Below, one piece after another: positions 1 through 4,875 of a stretch of 7,514 bases of DNA. The notes under the pieces were generated by a model. The model was not told the origin of the DNA. It ran no database searches and worked only from the letters and a program-made list of their open reading frames with translations. The stretch is from JAVBMB01 sp031552995 (lineage in GTDB: Bacteria > Bacillota > Clostridia > Oscillospirales > Butyricicoccaceae), in assembly GCA_031552995.1 (NCBI GenBank), contig JAVBMB010000115.1:1-7514 (forward strand), read 5' to 3'. The stretch's first letter is position 1, and each line of letters begins with the position of its first letter. Position numbers and translations under genes: made by a program.

Positions 1-315
1 CTTGATAAGCGCGCCGGTCTCGGCGTCCTTGATAAGCGTGCCGAGCGGCACCTTTATCACGGTGTCGCCGCCGTCCCTGCCAAAACATTTCTTCGTGCCG
101 CCCGGCTGGCCGTCATCGGCCTTGTATTTGCGCTTCAGGCGGAAATCCAGCAACGTCGCCATATGCCCGTCAACGACGAACACCACGTTGCCGCCCTTAC
201 CGCCGTCGCCACCGTCCGGGCCGCCCGCCGCCACATATTTTTCCCTGTGGAACGACACGTGCCCGTCACCGCCGCGTCCGGCAGTAATACTGATTTTTAC
301 ATAATCGACAAACAT
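1..315 (-). CDS. obgE: GTPase Obg/CgtA, N-terminal part (runs off the left edge)
   Basis: Reading leftward from an ATG at 315-313, an open frame of 105 codons continues to the window edge without a stop. It starts MFVDYVKISITAGRGGDGHV and has the glycine-rich Obg fold typical of the family, with repeated GG(P)DGG/GGKGG turns at about residues 29-40, followed by FRLKRKYKADDGQPGG and the KKCFGRDGGD stretch. Only the N-terminal Obg domain is visible; the G domain lies outside. Obg proteins are ribosome-associated GTPases involved in late 50S assembly and stress or sporulation control. The start is supported by an AGAGGT Shine-Dalgarno about 6 bases upstream, inside the end of the preceding GNAT gene. 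The gap to that gene's stop is only 2 bases, so the two are probably translationally coupled. The rpmA-side position fits the common rplU-rpmA-obgE order. Confidence 0.95.
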   Translation of the reverse strand, partial: MFVDYVKISITAGRGGDGHVSFHREKYVAAGGPDGGDGGKGGNVVFVVDGHMATLLDFRLKRKYKADDGQPGGTKKCFGRDGGDTVIKVPLGTLIKDAETGALIK

Positions 316-317
316 TG

Positions 318-761
318 CTATACCTCTGTTTCAGTTAAAAAATGAAAAACGACGTCATCGCCGTGCGGCGCATAGCCGCCTTGGCTATGGTAAAGCCCGC
401 ACGCGGCCGTGTTCGAACGCTCGGCACACAGGAAAAACCTGTGGTATTTATGCTCGGCGCATAAGCGTTTCAGCCCCTGCATAAGTTCGCGGCCGATGCC
501 TTGCCTTTGATATTCCGGCAGTACGCTGACCTCGTTGACATATACCATGTCGCCCTTGCCGTCAAGCCGGGGGAGAATATATCCGTACGCAAAGCCGATT
601 ATGCGCTGCCCGAAAATCGCCGCAAGAATCAGGCACATCCTGTCCGCCAAAAACCGCTCTACATTGGCCTCGCAAAGGAAACCGCTGCGAAAATCGCCTT
701 CCTCCCCCATTGCAAGATTGATATCATCGCTGTTCAGCCTGCGAAACGTCACATCATCCAT
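318..761 (-). CDS. GNAT-family N-acetyltransferase, AAC(3)-I-like
   Basis: A 147-residue single-domain GNAT protein. From the 761 start, the acetyl-CoA-binding motif A (Q-x-x-G-x-G) is Q85-R-Q-G88-I-G90. It is preceded by the strand MVYVNEVSVLPEY and followed by helix RELMQGLKRL. A late AACGLYHSQGGY segment is the usual GNAT motif B, and the chain closes with VVFHFLTE. The arrangement, with a YILPRLDG-like strand before the YVNEVSV strand, recalls the AAC(3)-I aminoglycoside acetyltransferase group, but this is from memory of the family and the substrate is unproven. Two starts are possible. ATG at 785 lies inside the rpmA terminator stem with GGAGGA in the hairpin. ATG at 761 has GGTGGG six bases upstream, lies just past the hairpin and gives the usual GNAT N-terminus (MDDVTFRRL), so I prefer it. 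The stop is 2 bases before obgE, suggesting coupled translation. No separate promoter is evident. Confidence 0.85.
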   Translation of the reverse strand: MDDVTFRRLNSDDINLAMGEEGDFRSGFLCEANVERFLADRMCLILAAIFGQRIIGFAYGYILPRLDGKGDMVYVNEVSVLPEYQRQGIGRELMQGLKRLCAEHKYHRFFLCAERSNTAACGLYHSQGGYAPHGDDVVFHFLTETEV

Positions 762-780
762 ATTATGCCCACCAAATAAA

Positions 781-807
781 AGCATCCCGGATGTCCTCCG
801 GGATGCT
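781..807 (-). terminator. Intrinsic terminator after rpmA, overlapping a possible GNAT start
   Basis: A perfect 11-bp inverted repeat (arms 781-791 and 797-807, sequence AGCATCCCGGA and its complement) encloses a 5-base loop. Read leftward it is followed immediately by TTTATTT (780-774). It sits 11 bases past the rpmA stop, so it should end the rplU-rpmA transcript. On the same strand GGAGGA lies at the top of the hairpin and ATG (785-783) in the descending arm, so any GNAT translation starting at 785 would be masked when the hairpin forms. Transcripts for the GNAT gene and obgE must read through this point or start at a promoter not recognised here. Confidence 0.85.
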
Positions 808-818
808 CGGTTGTTTTC

Positions 819-1079
819 CTATTGAACTTCCTGGTATACCGAGACCTTTTTGCGGTCGCGGCCCATTCTCTCAAAGCGGACAACTCCGTCAGCCATGGCG
901 AACAATGTGTCATCGCTGCCTCTGCCGACGTTGGCGCCGGGATGTATCTTTGTGCCGCGCTGCCTGACAAGGATATTGCCGGCAAGGACGAACTGTCCGT
1001 CGGCGCGCTTTACACCAAGGCGCTTAGACTCTGAATCACGGCCGTTTTTGGTCGAGCCGACACCTTTTTTATGAGCCAT
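819..1079 (-). CDS. rpmA: 50S ribosomal protein L27, short form without N-terminal extension
   Basis: An 86-residue L27. It begins MAHKKGVGSTKNGRDSESKR and carries the family signature GNILVRQRGTKIHPG at about residues 34-48, then DDTLFAMADGVVRFE. L27 lies near the peptidyl transferase centre, and its N-terminal tail reaches toward the tRNA ends. The ATG at 1079 is fixed by a perfect GGAGGT (1085-1090) five bases upstream. Most Firmicutes L27 proteins carry a short extra leader (ending in a phenylalanine-rich cleavage site) removed by the Prp protease; here the protein starts directly at the AHKKG position, as in E. coli. Only 12 bases separate it from rplU, leaving no room for prp. It is followed by an intrinsic terminator at 781-807. 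Confidence 0.98.
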   Translation of the reverse strand: MAHKKGVGSTKNGRDSESKRLGVKRADGQFVLAGNILVRQRGTKIHPGANVGRGSDDTLFAMADGVVRFERMGRDRKKVSVYQEVQ

Positions 1080-1084
1080 ACTGC

Positions 1085-1090
1085 ACCTCC
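1085..1090 (-). promoter_or_regulatory. Ribosome binding site that fixes the rpmA start
   Basis: GGAGGT on the minus strand, five bases before the ATG at 1079. It lies in the 12-base rplU-rpmA gap and rules out a longer L27 reading frame: the codon before the start region is followed upstream by the rplU stop (1092-1094) and no alternative start is available. Confidence 0.85.
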
Positions 1091-1091
1091 G

Positions 1092-1388
1092 TTAAGAAAT
1101 AGAATCAATTATAAGCTTTGTATAGGGCTGTCTGTGGCCCTGCTTGCGGCGATAGTTCTTTTTCGGCTTCATCTTGTAGACGATGACCTTCTTCTGCTTG
1201 CCGCTTTTGACAACCTTTGCAGTAACCTTGCCGGCATCGCCGCCGAACGAAAGCTTACCCTCGTTCTCGATCATCATGACCTCAAGATTCACTGTGTCTC
1301 CGGCGTCGCTCTCAAGCTTCTCGACATAAATCTCGTCGCCGACTGAAACCTTGTACTGCTTGCCGCCTGTCTTTACGATTGCGTACAT
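1092..1388 (-). CDS. rplU: 50S ribosomal protein L21
   Basis: A 98-residue L21, close to the usual length of about 100. It starts MYAIVKTGGKQYKV, the conserved L21 N-terminus, and ends with the basic signature KMKPKKNYRRKQGHRQPYTK at about residues 71-90. L21 binds 23S rRNA in the large subunit. The frame stays open 24 codons further upstream to an ATG at 1460, but that stretch (MNGFKKAVMLHPRQ...) is the 5' leader: conservation begins at 1388, which has GGAGAGGTG just upstream. The gene heads the rplU-rpmA transcript, driven by a well-matched promoter at 1473-1501 with a leader of about 78 bases. Confidence 0.98.
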   Translation of the reverse strand: MYAIVKTGGKQYKVSVGDEIYVEKLESDAGDTVNLEVMMIENEGKLSFGGDAGKVTAKVVKSGKQKKVIVYKMKPKKNYRRKQGHRQPYTKLIIDSIS

Positions 1389-1466
1389 CTGCTGCACCTC
1401 TCCTTCATTACGGGCTCGCTGTCGGGGGTGAAGCATAACTGCTTTCTTAAACCCATTCAATGCGGC
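1389..1466 (-). promoter_or_regulatory. rplU 5' leader, possible L21 autoregulatory leader RNA
   Basis: The expected transcript start near 1466 leaves about 78 untranslated bases before rplU. Two short inverted repeats are visible: AAGCA/TGCTT around a 4-base loop (1431-1444), and CTTCA/TGAAG (1403-1407 with 1429-1433), the second abutting the Shine-Dalgarno. They share bases 1431-1433 and so cannot both form, which is the layout expected of a switchable leader. Many Firmicutes carry an L21 leader at this position. The stems are short and I cannot test a covariance model, so this is tentative. Confidence 0.35.
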
Positions 1467-1472
1467 CTTATC

Positions 1473-1501
1473 AGTATATCAAACGATACGACGCAAGTCA
1501 A
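1473..1501 (-). promoter_or_regulatory. Sigma-A type promoter for rplU-rpmA
   Basis: On the minus strand TTGACT (1501-1496) and TATACT (1478-1473) are separated by exactly 17 bases, each one mismatch from the -35 and -10 consensus. It points at rplU, with an expected start of transcription near 1466. Confidence 0.8.
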
Positions 1502-1618
1502 GGGAAACTTACCGAAAATCAACGGTTTTCAGCATATTTCATGCAGCTTCTGCCACAAAAAACGCCGGAACAATATAATAATCCGCGCATTTGACTCGTT
1601 TTGACGCAAAAGCATTAA

Positions 1619-2833
1619 TCATGTATTGATATAAACGGCGTCGGTACGCCAGTCCTGCATGCTGCCGACGCTATTCCAGCCGGGAAGAGCCAGCGAGTAC
1701 ACCTCGCTCGCCAGCGTCTCGTGCTCGAACATCGTCACGGCCCGTGCCGACAGTTTTTTCACATGCGCCGGCTTTGTGATTATCGGCGTCATCGCCCTGT
1801 CTCGCGCCATGTGCAACACCTGCCGGCCACGCTCGTTCATCGCAAGAACCTTTGCGTAAGGCGGCGGGGAAGCGGTATCGTCCTTCGTTATCCCGAGGAA
1901 GGCGCACATCAGCAGCCTGCGTATCCGCGCGTGCGGGTATCTGCGTGTCTTTGCGGCGGCCGAAATATTATCGATGCCGCGGCATGAGTGTATCGCCTTA
2001 TACAGCCGGTGTTCAAGCCCCTCGGAGACGCCGGGAAGAGCTGCAAGTGATTGCGGTGTCGCCCACATCAGCGCGCTGTGCATGGCGGCTTCAAGCCGCG
2101 CCGAATCAACAAGCGCCAGCCCGCTTGCCATTGCGCGGCGCAGCATGTCGCCGCCGGACTGCGGCATAAATCGAAGCGCGTCTACATTGCCACCGCGCAA
2201 AAGCGCGCGGATATGCGATGCCGATGCCACATTATCCTCCGTCTCGCCACTGTCATGCCCCGCGCCGATTCTCGAAACGGCGTGCGGAGTCACATCGCCC
2301 AGCAGAGACATCGAAATCAGCGCCTTCAGGTACTCGACAGCCAGTATATTGTTCGGCGATGAAATCAGCGCGGCCTTTTCCTTTATCTGGGCATAAAGCG
2401 CCCTCTCTCGCGCCGCGGCGTATGACACGCCGCTCTTAAGCTCGTGCAGCGTGCGAAGCACGGTGTTGTGTTCAAGCAGCACCTGCGCAACCTCAATCAA
2501 ATCGGCAATATTGTCGTGCTCGGCGCCAAACGACAGGTCGGTCAACACACCGGTGGATGCCAATATATACACCGCCGCCGCGGCAAACCCTTCGGCCGAC
2601 AGCAGCGCGTACCGCGCAGGAAGCTCGAACACAAGGTCGGCGCCGCAGCGCACGGCCGCCTCGGCCCGCAGATGCTTCGGCATGATTGCGGCCTCGCCAC
2701 GCTGCACAAAATTGCCAGACATGCAGCACATAATCGCGCAGCTCTCGCCAATCAGCTCGCGCGTACGTTCGATATGCAGCATATGCCCGTTGTGAAACGG
2801 GTTGTACTCGCTGACGATACCGCAGACCTTCAT
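1619..2833 (-). CDS. tmcAL: tRNA(Met) cytidine acetate ligase (TmcAL, YlbM family)
   Basis: A 404-residue protein, about the family's usual length. It opens MKVCGIVSEYNPFHNGHMLH, the HxGH-type nucleotidyltransferase motif (residues 11-17 NPFHNGH). It continues with the family blocks MSGNFVQRGEAAI (38-50), FGAEHD (102-107), SSPNNILAVEYLKAL (158-172) and SASHIRALL (204-212). TmcAL activates acetate with ATP to an acetyl-adenylate and transfers the acetyl group to the wobble cytidine of elongator tRNA-Met, making N4-acetylcytidine. This does not need acetyl-CoA, unlike enterobacterial TmcA. The ATG at 2833 has GGTGG seven bases upstream. The gene is transcribed divergently from ackA, 160 bases away, whose product generates acetate. 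I see no good promoter for it in that gap. I also see no clear terminator between its stop and the rplU promoter, so readthrough toward rplU is possible. Confidence 0.95.
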   Translation of the reverse strand: MKVCGIVSEYNPFHNGHMLHIERTRELIGESCAIMCCMSGNFVQRGEAAIMPKHLRAEAAVRCGADLVFELPARYALLSAEGFAAAAVYILASTGVLTDLSFGAEHDNIADLIEVAQVLLEHNTVLRTLHELKSGVSYAAARERALYAQIKEKAALISSPNNILAVEYLKALISMSLLGDVTPHAVSRIGAGHDSGETEDNVASASHIRALLRGGNVDALRFMPQSGGDMLRRAMASGLALVDSARLEAAMHSALMWATPQSLAALPGVSEGLEHRLYKAIHSCRGIDNISAAAKTRRYPHARIRRLLMCAFLGITKDDTASPPPYAKVLAMNERGRQVLHMARDRAMTPIITKPAHVKKLSARAVTMFEHETLASEVYSLALPGWNSVGSMQDWRTDAVYINT

Positions 2834-2881
2834 ATAAACACCACCGCCGCATAAAAAAATGTTGAAAAAAACAAAAATCTA

Positions 2882-2909
2882 TTGTAAAATATTTGTTGGC
2901 GCGTATAGA
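2882..2909 (+). promoter_or_regulatory. Candidate promoter for ackA
   Basis: TTGTAA (2882-2887) and TATAGA (2904-2909) are 16 bases apart in the AT-rich gap between tmcAL and ackA, each matching four of six consensus positions. It would give a leader of about 75-80 bases. This is a moderate match only; the AT-rich surroundings allow other choices. Confidence 0.4.
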
Positions 2910-2993
2910 TAAGTGCAAAAATAATAGCGGTATGAGAATCTATCCGAATAAATAATATCATAAAACAATAAAAAACAACAGGGAGAGTCAAAA

Positions 2994-4187
2994 ATGAACG
3001 TACTAGTTATCAACGCGGGCAGCTCGTCGCTCAAATACCAGCTTATCGAAATGAAAACGCAGGAAGTCCTTGCTAAGGGTCTGTGCGAGAGAATCGGCAT
3101 CGACGGCAAATATAAGCACGAGGCCAAAGGTGAGGTTTTCGCCGGCGAATATTCGATGGCTAATCACAGCGATGCCATTCGTCTGCTTGCCGAGCGTTTG
3201 CTCGACCCGCAGCACGGCGTTATCAAGAGCATGAGTGAAATCGACGCCGTCGGCCACCGCGTTGTTTCGGCCGGAGAAAAGTTTGCCGACTCGGTGCTTA
3301 TCACAAAAGAGAGCATCGCCGCTATTGAGGAGTGCTGCCCGCTCGCCCCGCTGCACAACCCCGCCAACCTCACTGGCATCTCGGCGTGCGAGGAAGTTAT
3401 GCCCGGAATCCCGCAGGTTGCGGTGTTTGATACGGCATTCCACGCAAAGATGCCCGCAAACGCGTACGTCTATGCGCTTCCTTACGAGTTTTATGAGAAA
3501 TACGGCGTCCGCCGCTACGGCTTCCACGGCACATCGCACCGCTTTGTGTCGCAAAAGTGCGCCGAAGCACTCGGCCGTCCGATAGAGCAGCTCAAAATAA
3601 TCACATGTCACCTGGGCAACGGCTCGTCTATTGCGGCTGTAAACGGCGGCGTCAGCGTCGATACGTCTATGGGCTTCACTCCGCTGGAAGGTCTGCCCAT
3701 GGGCACCCGCAGCGGCAACATCGACCCCGCCATTGTCGAGTTTCTGTGCGAAAAAGAGGGCGTCGGCGTCAAGGACGTGCTCAATATACTCAACAAAAAG
3801 TCAGGCATGACAGGCGTCTCAGGCGTTTCGTCGGACTTCCGCGATATCGGCAAGGCCGCCGAAGAGGGCAATAAGCGCGCCGAGCTGGCGCTTGACATAT
3901 TCGCCTACAGCGTCAAGAAATTTATCGGCGCATATGCCGCCGCAATGGGCGGTGTCGATGCCGTCGTCTTTACAGCCGGTGTCGGCGAGAACGATACCGA
4001 TATGCGTTTGCGCATCACAAAGAACCTGGAGTTCATGGGCATCAAGGTTGACGCGCAGAAGAACAACGTGCGCGGCAAGCTGACTGACATCAGCGCCGAG
4101 GGCGCCACAGTCCGGACTCTTGTCATCCCGACGAATGAGGAGCTCGTCATCGCGCAGGACACCATGATGATTGTCGGCACAAAGTAG
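2994..4187 (+). CDS. ackA: Acetate kinase
   Basis: A complete 397-residue acetate kinase, which interconverts acetyl phosphate + ADP and acetate + ATP in the cytoplasm, the energy-yielding last step of acetate fermentation. All the active-site blocks of this ASKHA-fold enzyme are present: NAGSSSLKYQ with N7; R89 in GHRVVSAG; D146 in VFDTAFH; H178 in GFHGTSH; H206 in CHLGNGSS; R239 in GLPMGTRSGNIDP; and E382 in PTNEELVIAQDT. These sit two positions before the numbering of the Methanosarcina enzyme. The ATG has GGGAG eight bases upstream. The usual partner gene pta (phosphotransacetylase) is not adjacent; the gene has its own likely promoter and a strong terminator just after the stop, so it appears monocistronic apart from possible readthrough into the following GNAT gene. 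Confidence 0.98.
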   Translation: MNVLVINAGSSSLKYQLIEMKTQEVLAKGLCERIGIDGKYKHEAKGEVFAGEYSMANHSDAIRLLAERLLDPQHGVIKSMSEIDAVGHRVVSAGEKFADSVLITKESIAAIEECCPLAPLHNPANLTGISACEEVMPGIPQVAVFDTAFHAKMPANAYVYALPYEFYEKYGVRRYGFHGTSHRFVSQKCAEALGRPIEQLKIITCHLGNGSSIAAVNGGVSVDTSMGFTPLEGLPMGTRSGNIDPAIVEFLCEKEGVGVKDVLNILNKKSGMTGVSGVSSDFRDIGKAAEEGNKRAELALDIFAYSVKKFIGAYAAAMGGVDAVVFTAGVGENDTDMRLRITKNLEFMGIKVDAQKNNVRGKLTDISAEGATVRTLVIPTNEELVIAQDTMMIVGTK

Positions 4188-4197
4188 CATGCGCCGC

Positions 4198-4234
4198 ACA
4201 CACCCCGCGATATAGCATTCGCGGGGTGTGTTTT
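4198..4234 (+). terminator. Intrinsic terminator of ackA
   Basis: A 13-bp perfect stem (4198-4210 with 4219-4231; left arm ACACACCCCGCGA) and 8-base loop, ending in a T run (TGTGTTTT). It begins 11 bases after the ackA stop. Only 14 bases separate its end from the GGAGG of the next gene. Confidence 0.9.
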
Positions 4235-4262
4235 ACTGAAAACCGGTCGGAGGAGGGAGAAA

Positions 4263-4757
4263 ATGTCTGACAAGCCAACAAACTTTACAATACGCCAAGC
4301 GCAGCCGGATGATACCGCGCTCATCCTTACCTTCATCAAAGGCTTAGCCGAATATGAAAAGCTGCCCGATGCCGTTACGGCGACCGGGCAGACACTGCAC
4401 GACTCGCTGTTTACGCCCCGTGCGGCCGAAGTAATAATAGGGGAGCTCGACGGTGAAGCTGTCGCGTTCGCGCTATATTTCCACAATTTCTCCACATTTC
4501 AGGGGCTTCCGGGCCTTTATCTCGAAGATTTGTTCGTCAAGCAGCAATTCCGCGGCCGCGGTCTGGGCAAAGCGATGCTTGCGCATCTTGCGGGCCTTGC
4601 CAAAAGCCGGGGATGCGGCAGATTCGAGTGGATTTGCCTCGACTGGAACGAAAATGCGCTTAGCTTTTACCGTAAGCTAGGAGCCATACCTCTTGATGGG
4701 TGGACAATTCAGCGCCTCGAAGGTGATGCGCTCGACCGGCTGGCCTCCGAAGGCTAG
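4263..4757 (+). CDS. GNAT-family N-acetyltransferase, SSAT/thialysine acetyltransferase-like
   Basis: A 164-residue GNAT protein. It begins FTIRQAQPDDTALILTFIKG, then LAEYEKLPDAV (28-38), the strand LYLEDLFV (85-92), the acetyl-CoA loop R97-G-R-G100-L-G102, and motif B WNENALSFYRKLGA (128-141) with the likely catalytic tyrosine Y136. The AEYEKLPD, YLEDLFV and WNENALSFY blocks match the spermidine/spermine (SAT1/SAT2, thialysine) acetyltransferase group, so small polyamine-like or lysine-analogue amines are plausible substrates; which one cannot be told. The ATG has GGAGGAGGG ending five bases upstream, an excellent site. It lies 75 bases after ackA, behind the ackA terminator, with no recognisable promoter in between, so expression may depend on readthrough. 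It ends before a shared terminator hairpin at 4778-4804. Confidence 0.9.
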   Translation: MSDKPTNFTIRQAQPDDTALILTFIKGLAEYEKLPDAVTATGQTLHDSLFTPRAAEVIIGELDGEAVAFALYFHNFSTFQGLPGLYLEDLFVKQQFRGRGLGKAMLAHLAGLAKSRGCGRFEWICLDWNENALSFYRKLGAIPLDGWTIQRLEGDALDRLASEG

Positions 4758-4777
4758 AACAAATCATAAAACACGGA

Positions 4778-4804
4778 AAAAGGGAGTACTCTGTACTCCC
4801 TTTT
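4778..4804. terminator. Bidirectional terminator between convergent genes
   Basis: A 12-bp perfect stem (4778-4789 with 4793-4804; left arm AAAAGGGAGTAC) and 3-base loop. It has T runs on both strands: TTTTAATCTTTT rightward, and CCCTTTTTCC leftward. It lies between the stop of the GNAT gene and that of the convergent glycoside hydrolase-like gene (about 70 bases past the latter), so it can serve both. Confidence 0.85.
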
Positions 4805-4875
4805 AATCTTTTCATTGTGAAGCCGATAAGCTTTACATAACATTATATTAAAGCTTTCAGCCGAAAACATTGCAT

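Noticed and set aside
1080..1091. Possible remnant of prp between rplU and rpmA
   Set aside because: The gap is 12 bases and consists essentially of the rpmA ribosome binding site; there is no remnant.
1389..1460. N-terminal extension of L21 starting at ATG 1460
   Set aside because: L21 conservation starts at the ATG at 1388, which has its own ribosome binding site; the upstream codons lie in the leader, just after the promoter.
1502..1618. Terminator for tmcAL
   Set aside because: Only tiny inverted repeats (such as GCAG/CTGC) are present, and none is followed by a T run.
3003..3611. A 202-codon leftward open frame opposite ackA
   Set aside because: It lies wholly within acetate kinase, on the other strand, with no recognisable domain; a shadow frame.
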